Origin: Thermoplasmatales archaeon UBA509
GTDB taxonomy: Archaea > Thermoplasmatota > Thermoplasmata > Thermoplasmatales > Thermoplasmataceae
Direction: 5' to 3'
Assembly: GCA_002498845.1 (NCBI GenBank)
Contig: DAJC01000058.1
Location: 1-34,916 of the forward strand
DNA: 34,916 nucleotides
Position numbers and translations under genes: made by a program. Below, one piece after another: positions 1 to 7,598 of this stretch; position 1 is the first letter of the stretch; every line of letters starts with the position of its first letter. The notes beneath the pieces are model-generated. The model was given only the letters and a program-made list of their open reading frames with translations. It made no database searches and was not told the DNA's origin.

Positions 1-120
1 CAATCCACCCCTCTTTTGATTTACGCCTCGCACTCTTCTTTGAAGAGCCTTTCATTCGCTTTGCTCTTGCAGGGAGCATTCTTAGGGGAGTGGGATTTTT
101 CACCGCACAATATCCCTAAG
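1..120 (-). mobile_element. Possible end of an insertion sequence with the start of a transposase-like ORF
   Basis: A minus-strand reading frame begins with ATG at 53-55 and runs off the left edge. Its 18 visible residues are rich in Lys, Ser and Arg, with a Lys-Glu-Gly-Trp near the edge. This recalls the basic N-termini of IS5-like archaeal transposases, but 18 residues cannot prove it. Just outside it is a 7-bp inverted repeat, CTTAGGG (81-87) and CCCTAAG (114-120), enclosing GTG...CAC. This could be a terminal structure or a terminator. Plus-strand frames are also open here (to the stop at 118-120, and to the stop at 148-150), so the tail of an upstream plus-strand gene is the alternative. 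Low confidence. Confidence 0.28.
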
Positions 121-180
121 CCGTTGAAGATTAAGGAAAAAAATAAATAATATCCACTTATTTATGACTGGTGTAGGCAA

Positions 181-190
181 TAATATTTAA
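181..190 (+). promoter_or_regulatory. TATA box of the ABC-3C operon
   Basis: TAATATTTAA lies in the right place for an archaeal TATA box. Transcription would start near 210, giving a leader of about 40 bases before the ATG at 254. That leader carries a clear Shine-Dalgarno match, as expected for a leadered mRNA. Confidence 0.45.
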
Positions 191-239
191 GCTTAATGAA
201 CGGTAATTGATCGACTAGCAAATCATTATACATAGTAAT

Positions 240-245
240 GGGTGA
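240..245 (+). promoter_or_regulatory. Ribosome binding site that decides the start of the first ABC-3C gene
   Basis: GGGTGA matches the archaeal anti-Shine-Dalgarno and ends 8 bases before ATG 254. The longer in-frame GTG at 242 lies inside this site, so the ATG is the better start. Confidence 0.6.
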
Positions 246-253
246 AACAACAT

Positions 254-1156
254 ATGGATGAGATTCAGCGCGTTTTCTATCAGTCAAAGTTTACATTGGA
301 CGTATCTACGCGCAATGGAATGGAATATCAGAGACTGTTCGAACGTATAATGGCATCCAAGTATACTGGGGATTTTGTGAAAATTGAACCTTGGGGCTCC
401 CAAGGAGACTGGAAGGCAGATGGCTACGTACGTTCCACAAAAACTGTTTACCAAGTTTACGCGCCTCATGAAATGAAACTTACTAATACACTCAAGAAAA
501 TTGAAGAGGACTTCAGCAATGCTCTAGTGAAGTGGAAAGATGACATGAGAGAGTGGACATTCGTTCACAACAGCACGAGGGGAATACCAGCTCCAGTTCT
601 TGATAAAATTAATGAATTGCAAAAAGACAATCCTAAGATATCGTTTTCAATTCAGGGTCCAGATGCTCTTGAAAGGATGTTGTTTGAATTGGATGACGTT
701 ATAATCGAGGAAATGTATGGTTTTATGCCCAGCAAAAGGGATGTTACGTCCGTGAACTATACGAATATCAAAAAAGTAGTGGCGAATATTGCTCGTGGGT
801 TAGATTTGCATGATCAAGTGATGAACCCAGTGTCTTCTGATAAACTTAACATTAATAATCTTAGTAGCAGTGTGAGGAGCTTATTGACGATCGGAATGGC
901 TAAGTCAGATGCTGTGAATCAGTATTTCTCTAAACACCATGATCCCCAACTTGGAGATGAAATTGCAAATACTTTTAAGGCTAAATATGAGGAATTAAAG
1001 ACAATGAGGCTAGAACCAGATTTAATTTTTGCTAAACTGCAGGAATTTACATATGGAAGATGGGTGACCGAGCCCAAAGATCAAGTAGCCGCTCTGGCAA
1101 TACTCGCATATCTCTTTGAAAGATGTGATATCTTTGAGAATAATGGTGGTGAGTGA
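254..1156 (+). CDS. ABC-3C system first component (effector/CTD-type protein, possible nuclease-like N-terminus)
   Basis: This 300-residue soluble protein is the first gene of a three-gene operon. I identify it mainly by context: the next two genes resemble the middle component and the DUF2326-type ATPase of ABC-three-component systems, whose remaining gene is a variable component. The N-terminal 100 residues contain a helix with Glu30, then GDWKADG (51-57) and YQVYAP (66-71). That order of acidic residues and a strand ending Q-x-Y resembles a restriction-endonuclease-like fold, but the usual E-x-K is Q-x-Y, so catalysis is doubtful. The C-terminal half is mostly helical with no recognised motif. 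The stop is 3 bases before the next ATG. Codon choice is visibly more A/T-rich than the housekeeping genes to the right. The operon identity is fairly secure; the biochemical role is unknown. Confidence 0.72.
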   Translation: MDEIQRVFYQSKFTLDVSTRNGMEYQRLFERIMASKYTGDFVKIEPWGSQGDWKADGYVRSTKTVYQVYAPHEMKLTNTLKKIEEDFSNALVKWKDDMREWTFVHNSTRGIPAPVLDKINELQKDNPKISFSIQGPDALERMLFELDDVIIEEMYGFMPSKRDVTSVNYTNIKKVVANIARGLDLHDQVMNPVSSDKLNINNLSSSVRSLLTIGMAKSDAVNQYFSKHHDPQLGDEIANTFKAKYEELKTMRLEPDLIFAKLQEFTYGRWVTEPKDQVAALAILAYLFERCDIFENNGGE

Positions 1157-1159
1157 CGC

Positions 1160-1396
1160 ATGATTTTCCCAACCAAGCATATGCCTCCAGATAGGTCTAT
1201 ACTTATCTTAGGTGCGACGTTGCTTACTCTGATGGATAAAGCAAAGAGCATATCTGAGCTCTGGGAGGATATTTCACATAACAAACAGAGCGGGTTCAGG
1301 ATAAGCTACGACTGGTTCATTCTGACACTTGTATGGCTTTTCTTGATAGGCGCCGTAAAGTTTGAAAGTGGTCTTGTAAAGGGTGAAAATCAATGA
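1160..1396 (+). CDS. ABC-3C system middle component (MC6-like)
   Basis: This small protein of 78 residues has an N-terminal P-x-K-H-x-P-P-x-R-S pattern (residues 4-13), a central S-x-x-E-L-W, then SYDWF-x-L near residue 50 and a hydrophobic helix ending in G-A-V-x-F. That arrangement matches my memory of the family annotated ABC-three component middle component 6, a winged-helix-like adaptor between the ATPase and the variable component. GGTGGTGAG just upstream (1145-1153) serves as ribosome binding site. The stop overlaps the ATPase start in an ATGA at 1393-1396, so the two are probably translationally coupled. The hydrophobic stretch looks like a protein core rather than a membrane anchor. 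The identification comes from pattern memory and position, not an alignment. Confidence 0.72.
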   Translation: MIFPTKHMPPDRSILILGATLLTLMDKAKSISELWEDISHNKQSGFRISYDWFILTLVWLFLIGAVKFESGLVKGENQ

Positions 1397-3156
1397 TTCA
1401 CGAGATATATAGTGACTTGGCCAGTTTCAAGAATCTTAAATTCCATAGTGGATTGAATATCATCCTTGTGGATAAATCAAAGGATGCAACGAATCGTCAA
1501 ACTAGAAATAAAGCCGGTAAAACTAGCCTGATTGAACTTGTTCACCTAATGTTTGGAGCTGATGTTGATAAGAATTCATTGATCTGCCAGGATAGGCTCT
1601 CGCAATTTTCATTTGGGATGAAATTCGACTTGAATGAACAAGAAATCATAGTTGAGAGATCCTGTAAATGGAAAAATAAGGTCATCATGAAAGAGGGACA
1701 ATTTACAAATTGGCCAATTATTCCAAAATGGGATTCGACACTTCATACATATAACTTGAGTAATGAGGTTTGGAAAAAGGTTCTTGGAAATTTCTTTTTC
1801 AAATTACCATACCATATTAAGAAAGGAGAAAGGAAGTTATTTACACCAACATTTAGGTCCCTTATTTCTTACTTTGTGAGGCGTGAAGAGGAGGGGGGGT
1901 TTACTGAACCACAAATGAACTCCCGTCAGCAACAATTATGGGATACCCAAACTGCGGTATCGTATCTACTTGGATTCGACTTGAACGTCCCATATCAGTT
2001 TCAACAAGTTAGGAATAGAGAGAAAACTGTTCGGGAATTGAAGAAACTGTTAACCGGGCAGGGAGAGATACAGGGTATTGAGTCATTAGGAGATCTTCGG
2101 ACTCAAGCTGCACTTACTGAACGAAGCGTCGAAAAGCTGAAAAAACAACTATTAGATTTCCAAGTATTGGAAGAGTATCATGATCTTGAAAATGAAGCTC
2201 GAAGCTTAACAAAGCAGATTTCTGCCCTAATTGACGAGAAAGTTCTGGACAGAGAGTATCTTGATAATCTTCAAGAGTCGTTCTCTTTAGAAAATCCACC
2301 TGAAATGGACAAGGTTATACGCATTTATAAGGAGGCTCTGTCTGAAGTTCCAGATATGGTTCGAAGAAAACTTGAGGAAACAAAGGTTTTCTATGAAAGT
2401 GTCGTCAGGAACAGGAGGTTGTATTTAGAGGGAGAGATCACGGAACTTCAAGCAAAAATAAAGAAAAAGGACGGCGCAATTGAAGCATTTGAGAAAAGGA
2501 AATCAGAAATAATGAATATTTTGAATTCTCACGGTGCGCTTGAGCAATATTCGAACTTGCAAGCGGAACTGACCAGAATGCATATTATTTTGGAATCGAC
2601 CAAAGAGAAAATAAGACTGCTTGAACAACTGTCAGAAACGAAGAGTGAGGCAAAGCTAGAAAGAGCTAAGCTTGAGCTAATGCTCAAGAAGAACTATGCC
2701 GAACAAGCTGAACTATATAACAAAGCCATAAAGGTTTTCGAAGATTTTTCATCTCAATTTTATGAAAATCCAGGGAGCTTAGTGATAGAGCCGACTCCTA
2801 ATGGACCAGACTTTTATGTTAAGATACAAGGAGAGAGAAGTAAGGGTATTAGGAACATTCAAATTTTCTGCTTCGACATGATGCTAATGCAAATTTTGAA
2901 GGATCAAGGTTTTGGTCCGGATTTCCTGATTCATGATAGTCATTTATTTGATGGAGTAGACGAGAGACAAATTGCCACGGCATTGAAGATCGGAAAAGAA
3001 ACCTCTGAAAGGCTACGATTTCAATATATTGTGACAATGAATTCAGATGTGTTACCAAAAAGAGACATAGTCGGGATAGATCTTAACTCCTTCAAGGTTT
3101 CTGTTGAACTTGACGACAAAACAGATACCGGTGGTCTGTTTGGTTTTAGATTCTAA
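1393..3156 (+). CDS. ABC-3C system ATPase (DUF2326-type, SMC/RecN-like ABC ATPase)
   Basis: This 587-residue protein has a split ABC ATPase head. Near the N-terminus is a Walker A-like loop, RNKAGKTS (38-45), followed by a helix. A region near 150-195 holds RSLISYF and YLLGFD, typical of DUF2326 proteins. Residues of about 200-440 are heptad-rich and predict a long coiled coil. The C-terminal lobe has F-L-I-H-D-S-H-L-F-D-G-V-D-E-R, the DUF2326 hallmark that serves as Walker B/D-loop. The Walker A lacks the common G-x-x-G spacing: Asn-Lys-Ala replaces Asn-Gly-x. This protein is expected to couple ATP hydrolysis to nucleic-acid or complex sensing in a defence or conflict system. It starts in the ATGA overlap with the gene before and ends the operon. 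Confidence 0.85.
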   Translation: MIHEIYSDLASFKNLKFHSGLNIILVDKSKDATNRQTRNKAGKTSLIELVHLMFGADVDKNSLICQDRLSQFSFGMKFDLNEQEIIVERSCKWKNKVIMKEGQFTNWPIIPKWDSTLHTYNLSNEVWKKVLGNFFFKLPYHIKKGERKLFTPTFRSLISYFVRREEEGGFTEPQMNSRQQQLWDTQTAVSYLLGFDLNVPYQFQQVRNREKTVRELKKLLTGQGEIQGIESLGDLRTQAALTERSVEKLKKQLLDFQVLEEYHDLENEARSLTKQISALIDEKVLDREYLDNLQESFSLENPPEMDKVIRIYKEALSEVPDMVRRKLEETKVFYESVVRNRRLYLEGEITELQAKIKKKDGAIEAFEKRKSEIMNILNSHGALEQYSNLQAELTRMHIILESTKEKIRLLEQLSETKSEAKLERAKLELMLKKNYAEQAELYNKAIKVFEDFSSQFYENPGSLVIEPTPNGPDFYVKIQGERSKGIRNIQIFCFDMMLMQILKDQGFGPDFLIHDSHLFDGVDERQIATALKIGKETSERLRFQYIVTMNSDVLPKRDIVGIDLNSFKVSVELDDKTDTGGLFGFRF

Positions 3157-3255
3157 AGTGTGCGAGATTAGTCGTCAATCGCTCAGAGACGGGATCGGGA
3201 GTCAGACAAAGAGAAATTATGCGTTTAATTGAGTGTCCTCTTTTCTTGTTGCTGT

Positions 3256-3279
3256 ATTCGCTTAAAACATTAAGTGAAT
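3256..3279. terminator. Hairpin between the ABC-3C operon and the integrase remnant
   Basis: ATTCGCTTA (3256-3264) and TAAGTGAAT (3271-3279) pair over nine positions, with one G-T, around a six-base loop. The hairpin sits between two convergent units and could end either transcript, but there is no long T-tract directly after it. It could also be a leftover of the integrated element. Confidence 0.35.
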
Positions 3280-3293
3280 CCCGACCGGTCCAC

Positions 3294-3960
3294 TTACTTC
3301 TCCTCCTTAATCAGTTCCTTCTGAAATCTCTCCTTCATTTCCGGATTATCCGCAATCTGCTGCAGCACCGTCTCGAGGATCAGATCCTGGAAGTCATCGG
3401 GAAATGATTCGACGATCCTCTTTGTGGGATCATCCACCACTTCCGACTTCATTATTGCAGTTTCGATCTCTCTTGCCTCCTCCTTCAGTTTTTTCTCCGT
3501 CAGTGAGCGGCCAAGGATCATGCCGCACTTCCAGCAGAACCTCGCCTTGGGATCATTGGGTTCCCTGCACCTTGGGCATACAGATGGCTCCTGAGATTCT
3601 ATTGATCTTTCTTCCTTGACCTCAATGCCGTATGCCTTCAGGATTGCATTGTCCTGGTCCCTACCGGAAAATTGCAAGTATGTCTGCGTCTTCCTTGATC
3701 TATGAGCTCATCCCATCTGTGCCTCCAGCGGTGCCTCAGTGACCCCGGATGCCAGTATTGTTGCCCTGGTATGCCTGAACAGGTGCGGATATATGCGCCT
3801 CTCTATCTTTGCTTCCTGCAATCCCTTTCTCATGAATTTATACACGTTGGCGTGCTCAAGCATGTAGATATAGCCTGTTTATGTGCTGCACAATACATCG
3901 CCAACATGTGATGGTTAAATTTAATTGGGGAGTCCTTGTCATCCCCTGACATGGTGGAAA
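3294..3960 (-). pseudogene. Decayed tyrosine site-specific integrase with C-terminal zinc ribbon
   Basis: Read on the minus strand, the frame ending at 3294 gives NVYKFMRKG, then HLFRHTRAT (around 3760-3790, the His-x-x-Arg box of tyrosine recombinases), then QMG followed by TGA (3708-3710) where the family has Trp, then TYLQFSGRD with the likely catalytic Tyr, and a tail with C-P-R-C and C-W-K-C zinc knuckles. A second stop in the same frame lies at 3879-3881. Upstream, integrase-like sequence (DDKDSPI) continues in another frame to about 3960, implying a frameshift. The N-terminal DNA-binding domain and the first catalytic Arg are missing. The 127-residue piece from a TTG at 3677 stays open, but on its own it would lack the His-Arg box. 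The family (archaeal integrases with a zinc-ribbon tail in Thermoplasmatales) is clear; the gene is very probably dead. Confidence 0.78.
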
Positions 3961-4094
3961 TGGTTTCACTCTGAAAAATATATATTGCAAAAAGCTTTTT
4001 TACGGTGTAAATTAATAATTATCAATCGAATAATAAAAATAATGTCAGCAAAAAATTGACACAAAGAATATGATATTGAAATTAATTTTTAAAC

Positions 4095-5699
4095 ATGGCA
4101 ATCAGGGCTGTACTTATAAGGCCTTCAAACAAAACGGGCAGCGCATACATGACCAAATGGGGATTTCTTCCTGCCCCGCTGAGTCTACTGACGCTTGCCG
4201 GAGAAATCAGAAGGCTCCAGGACAGTTCCATAAAGATAATAGATATGGAGGGTGATAAACTCAGTCTTGATGATGCGGTTGATGAGGCTGTTAAATTCAA
4301 ACCTGATCTTGTTGGAATCACCCTGCATGCCACAGCAGCACATAATACTGCAGGTTATATTGCCAGAAAGATAAAGGAGAAGAGCCCTGATACCATTCTG
4401 GTGGCAGGCGGACATCATGCTACGTTTCTTCCAAAGGAAATCATAAGATCCGGTTTTGACATTTCTGTTCTCGGCGAAGGCGATGAGACTATCTATGAAA
4501 TTGCAAAGGCAGTGGCTGAAAACACAGGATTCCAGAATATACCCGGTATTGTCTACCTGAGTAACGGTATGATTAAGAGGAACAGGCCCAGAAGACTCAT
4601 TCCGGACCTGGACAGCCTGCCCATGCCGCCGCTTGATCTTCTGGATTCTTCAAAGTATACTTTCAGCGTGTTCGGTGCAGAAGATAAGGTAATGTGTCTT
4701 GAGACATCCCGCGGCTGTCCATACGCATGTGACTTCTGCTCAGTAACCCCAACATGGGGCAACATGTGGAGAAACAAATCCAACGAGAGAATTCTGGAGG
4801 AGATGCGTCTTGCCAAGGTCGCCGGCTACAACTGGATATTCTTCACAGATGATATTTTCGTTGTGCATCCAAATGTAAAGCACAGGGAACAGCTTTTTGA
4901 CATGATCATAGAAGAGAACCTTGACATGAAATGGATAGTGCAGATGAGGGCAGATGTTACCGCAAAGTACCCGGAACTGATAAAGAAAGCATCACAGGCC
5001 GGAATGCGCATATCGTTCCTCGGGGTTGAATCTGGCAGTGAGGAAATTTTGAAAAAAATGCACAAGGGTAAATTCACTCCTCAATCCGTGCAGGCAGTCA
5101 AAACTCTTGACCAGAATGGAATAATTGTTCTCATAGGCATGATGATCGGGGCACCCTATGAAAGATTCAGGGACGTAATCTCCACAATACGCTTCTCCAG
5201 GCAGCTTGAGGCCGCAGGAGCTGATGCTGTTCAATTTTCAATCTACACGCCCCTGCCTGGAACAAGAATATTTGATGATGCCCTGAGAACAAATACACTG
5301 TTCACACTGGATTGGGACAGATATGATGTTCTCACGCCGGTAATGAAAACCGGTTTCGGACCGGTAAGGGACCAGATGGCCCAGTTTTATGCATCATACA
5401 GCTTCTACATACACAAGTTCCTGAGAGACAAGCTGAAAGGCATAAAGAGAAGCGCCGCAAAGACTCAACTTGTTGACAATGCCTATAATTTCATACTTAA
5501 GATGATGCCACAATATCTGCGGGAATTTTTCGGTTTTCCCAGATATATCCTTCAGACGTATGATCTGTACTGGAATTTCAGAAAACATCCCGCTCTTGAT
5601 TCTGAAAAGGTTGCAGAGGCCCTTGAGACCTCAAACAAGATAGTGTATGATCAGGGGGAGAAAAGGAATCCCTATTTCATGATAAAGGAGTCCCGCTGA
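4095..5699 (+). CDS. B12-binding radical SAM protein, candidate GDGT ring synthase (GrsA/GrsB-like)
   Basis: This protein has 534 residues. Residues 1-150 form a cobalamin-binding Rossmann-like domain with GGHHATF and GEGDE, as in the HpnJ/BchE superfamily. The radical SAM domain follows with C208-x3-C212-x2-C215 (CPYACDFC), then GVESGSE near 315 and a C-terminal helical region of about 150 residues. Enzymes of this architecture include the GDGT ring synthases GrsA and GrsB of Sulfolobus, which put cyclopentane rings into tetraether lipids. Thermoplasmatales make ringed GDGTs and this window also carries a tetraether synthase homologue, so a Grs role is attractive. It remains inference: the same architecture also does methylations and other cyclisations. 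The ATG has no Shine-Dalgarno site. The 3' end lies 2 bases from a convergent gene. Confidence 0.8.
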   Translation: MAIRAVLIRPSNKTGSAYMTKWGFLPAPLSLLTLAGEIRRLQDSSIKIIDMEGDKLSLDDAVDEAVKFKPDLVGITLHATAAHNTAGYIARKIKEKSPDTILVAGGHHATFLPKEIIRSGFDISVLGEGDETIYEIAKAVAENTGFQNIPGIVYLSNGMIKRNRPRRLIPDLDSLPMPPLDLLDSSKYTFSVFGAEDKVMCLETSRGCPYACDFCSVTPTWGNMWRNKSNERILEEMRLAKVAGYNWIFFTDDIFVVHPNVKHREQLFDMIIEENLDMKWIVQMRADVTAKYPELIKKASQAGMRISFLGVESGSEEILKKMHKGKFTPQSVQAVKTLDQNGIIVLIGMMIGAPYERFRDVISTIRFSRQLEAAGADAVQFSIYTPLPGTRIFDDALRTNTLFTLDWDRYDVLTPVMKTGFGPVRDQMAQFYASYSFYIHKFLRDKLKGIKRSAAKTQLVDNAYNFILKMMPQYLREFFGFPRYILQTYDLYWNFRKHPALDSEKVAEALETSNKIVYDQGEKRNPYFMIKESR

Positions 5700-5701
5700 T
5701 T

Positions 5702-6004
5702 TTAAAGTTCAGAGATCATTCTTGTTGTTTCGCCGGCTGCCTTCTCAACATCCTTGTATTTCACCCGGACCTTTTCCTTTACAGATTCCGGCGTATTCTG
5801 CAGTGCAAGGATATTCAGCAGGTGCTGCAGTTCACTGTCAAGTATGTTTGCCAGTATCCTTAGATCTTCCTGTTTTTCCGGTGAAACTTCCTGTCTGCGT
5901 TTGGACACGAAACAGTCAAAGTGAACCGATCCATCTCTGGTGAACGTGAATTTTTCACCAGTTTTAACAGGCCTGGCGCATACAAAGCATTTAAATTCTG
6001 CCAT
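5702..6004 (-). CDS. Small zinc-binding protein, DUF2175-like
   Basis: This is a 100-residue protein starting MAEFKCFVC. It has C-x-x-C (residues 6 and 9) followed by H-F-D-C about 20 residues later, giving a probable four-ligand zinc site, and then a helical C-terminal half. This layout fits the archaeal DUF2175 family, whose function is unknown. I place the start at 6004 rather than at an upstream in-frame codon because a TATA box (6024-6033) lies about 25 bases before this ATG, giving a leaderless transcript. The upstream codons would lie before the transcription start. The gene is convergent with the radical SAM gene, with only 2 bases between stop codons. Confidence 0.65.
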   Translation of the reverse strand: MAEFKCFVCARPVKTGEKFTFTRDGSVHFDCFVSKRRQEVSPEKQEDLRILANILDSELQHLLNILALQNTPESVKEKVRVKYKDVEKAAGETTRMISEL

Positions 6005-6023
6005 TATGCTGGATTTGGGCACC

Positions 6024-6033
6024 CTTTTTAAGG
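6024..6033 (-). promoter_or_regulatory. TATA box of the DUF2175-like gene
   Basis: CCTTAAAAAG on the minus strand is centred about 25 bases before the ATG at 6004. This matches the leaderless arrangement common in Thermoplasmatales and fixes the start of that gene. Confidence 0.5.
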
Positions 6034-6233
6034 ATGTTGTAAACATTTGCGATAAAAACGTCCGTAAAACGTATGGTGCGTCAATTTACGTGATGTTATT
6101 GCCTGCGAAATCAGGCATAGGACTCCATAACCGCTATGGTGAGGAAAACATGATGAAGCGAATATCATACTGGAAACAGTTGCTATTTTGCATTTCGATA
6201 TATTTATGCTCATGTCCGCACAGGCTAACTCAT

Positions 6234-6243
6234 TTTTATATAC
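6234..6243 (+). promoter_or_regulatory. TATA box of the DEAD-box helicase gene
   Basis: TTTTTATATA lies about 80 bases before the helicase ATG. Transcription would start near 6265, leaving an untranslated leader of about 55 bases, longer than for most genes in this window. Confidence 0.45.
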
Positions 6244-6319
6244 TCGTGCTGAATATAGTAGTTGACGATAACGCAGGAAACATCTAATTTTTCTGAGTTC
6301 GCAACGCAAGAGTGTTAAA

Positions 6320-7573
6320 ATGACAAAATTCGAAGAATTCCAGCTGAAAAGTGAACTTTTAAATTCACTGCACAAAATAGGTTTTGACGAAGCTACTGAA
6401 GTCCAGGAGAAAGCTATTCCTCTGGCACTGGAAGGAACTGACATGGTTGTCAGATCCAAGACCGGCACCGGGAAGACAGGTGCATTCCTGATTCCTATCA
6501 TTCAGAAGCTTGAGAAGAAAGACAGAAACGCAGCATTGATTGTTGCACCCACCAGGGAACTTGCACTGCAGGTTTACGAGGTTGCAGCACAGATGGGCAT
6601 GTCTTCTGGCATAAGATCAACTGTTGTTTACGGAAAGGTAAGCATTGAAAGGCAGATACAGAACATACACAGGGGAACAAACATCATAATTGGAACACCC
6701 GGCAGGCTAATCGATCTCATGAAGAGAGGTGAACTTGACCTCTCCAGAGTTCGGTTTGTTGTTCTTGATGAAGCAGACATTATGTTTGATCTGGGCTTTA
6801 TTGAGGATGTTGAATACATCCTTTCCAAGACACCAGCAACAAGGCAGACAATGCTACTGTCGGCAACAGTACAGGAAAGGATCCTTAAACTGGCAAAGAA
6901 GCATATGCATGATCCTGAGTTCATCAAGGTTGGCGAAGAAAAAGTTCTCACTGTTAACACAATATCACACAGCTACGCATTCTCTGCTGATCATTCCAAG
7001 ATTGCAACGCTGCTGGCATACCTGAATGAATACAAGCCTCCGAAATCCATAATATTCTCCGAGACCAAGAGAGGCGCAGACTACATATACAGGATACTGG
7101 TGAAGCAGGGCTATTCCGCAATGGTTATGCATGGCGATCTGACACAGGCACAGAGGGAGCATTCCCTTGAACAGTTCCGCAAGAGTGCGCAGTTTCTGGT
7201 GGCTACAAATGTGGCAGCCAGGGGCCTTGACATAGACGACGTATCGGATGTAATTAACTTTGATCTTCCAGGAGAGCCTGAAGTTTACGTGCACAGGGTT
7301 GGCAGATCAGCAAGAATGGGCAAGAATGGAACAGCCTTCAGCATAATTTACGACGATGAGATGAATCTCATAAAGAATATAGAAAAAAACGTGAAGATTC
7401 ACATGAGCAGGATAGAACTGGACCAAGAACCTTTTGCCCACATAAGTGACAGCATTTCAATGGGCATGCGTGGTGGCCAGAGGCCAAGAAGGAATATGGG
7501 CAGCAGATCCGGTTACAGCAATAACAGAAGAAGGCCCGGAAACCGCACCTATGGCGGCTCAAGGTCCTACTGA
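6320..7573 (+). CDS. DEAD-box RNA helicase
   Basis: An ATP-dependent RNA helicase of 417 residues with every superfamily 2 motif: Q motif around TEVQEKAIP, motif I SKTGTGKT (46-53), Ia PTREL (77-81), GTPGR, DEAD (150-153), SAT, and in the second domain ARGLDID and HRVGRSAR. The last 35 residues or so are rich in Arg, Gly and Tyr, a disordered RGG-like RNA-binding tail as in cold-shock helicases. It probably unwinds structured RNA during ribosome assembly or decay. It is monocistronic, preceded by an unusually long leader (about 55 bases) that could carry control, as cold-inducible helicase mRNAs often do. That last point is inference. Confidence 0.93.
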   Translation: MTKFEEFQLKSELLNSLHKIGFDEATEVQEKAIPLALEGTDMVVRSKTGTGKTGAFLIPIIQKLEKKDRNAALIVAPTRELALQVYEVAAQMGMSSGIRSTVVYGKVSIERQIQNIHRGTNIIIGTPGRLIDLMKRGELDLSRVRFVVLDEADIMFDLGFIEDVEYILSKTPATRQTMLLSATVQERILKLAKKHMHDPEFIKVGEEKVLTVNTISHSYAFSADHSKIATLLAYLNEYKPPKSIIFSETKRGADYIYRILVKQGYSAMVMHGDLTQAQREHSLEQFRKSAQFLVATNVAARGLDIDDVSDVINFDLPGEPEVYVHRVGRSARMGKNGTAFSIIYDDEMNLIKNIEKNVKIHMSRIELDQEPFAHISDSISMGMRGGQRPRRNMGSRSGYSNNRRRPGNRTYGGSRSY

Positions 7574-7598
7574 TCTCGGAATAAAGTATAATTCTCCC

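Larger units (their letters stand above)
6005..6319. other. Intergenic region with divergent promoters
   Basis: This stretch separates the DUF2175-like gene (minus) from the DEAD-box helicase (plus). Each end carries one TATA-like box, listed separately. I found no convincing gene, tRNA or strong hairpin in the middle. Longer reading frames crossing it in both directions lack supporting features and overlap real genes. Confidence 0.5.

Noticed and set aside
3297..3677. A 127-residue zinc-ribbon protein as an independent gene
   Set aside because: It begins at a TTG inside continuous integrase sequence; the residues before it match the recombinase up to a TGA, so it is the tail of a broken integrase.
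6028..6501. A 157-codon minus-strand ORF over the helicase start
   Set aside because: It overlaps the helicase N-terminus with conserved motifs on the other strand and has low-complexity composition typical of a shadow frame.
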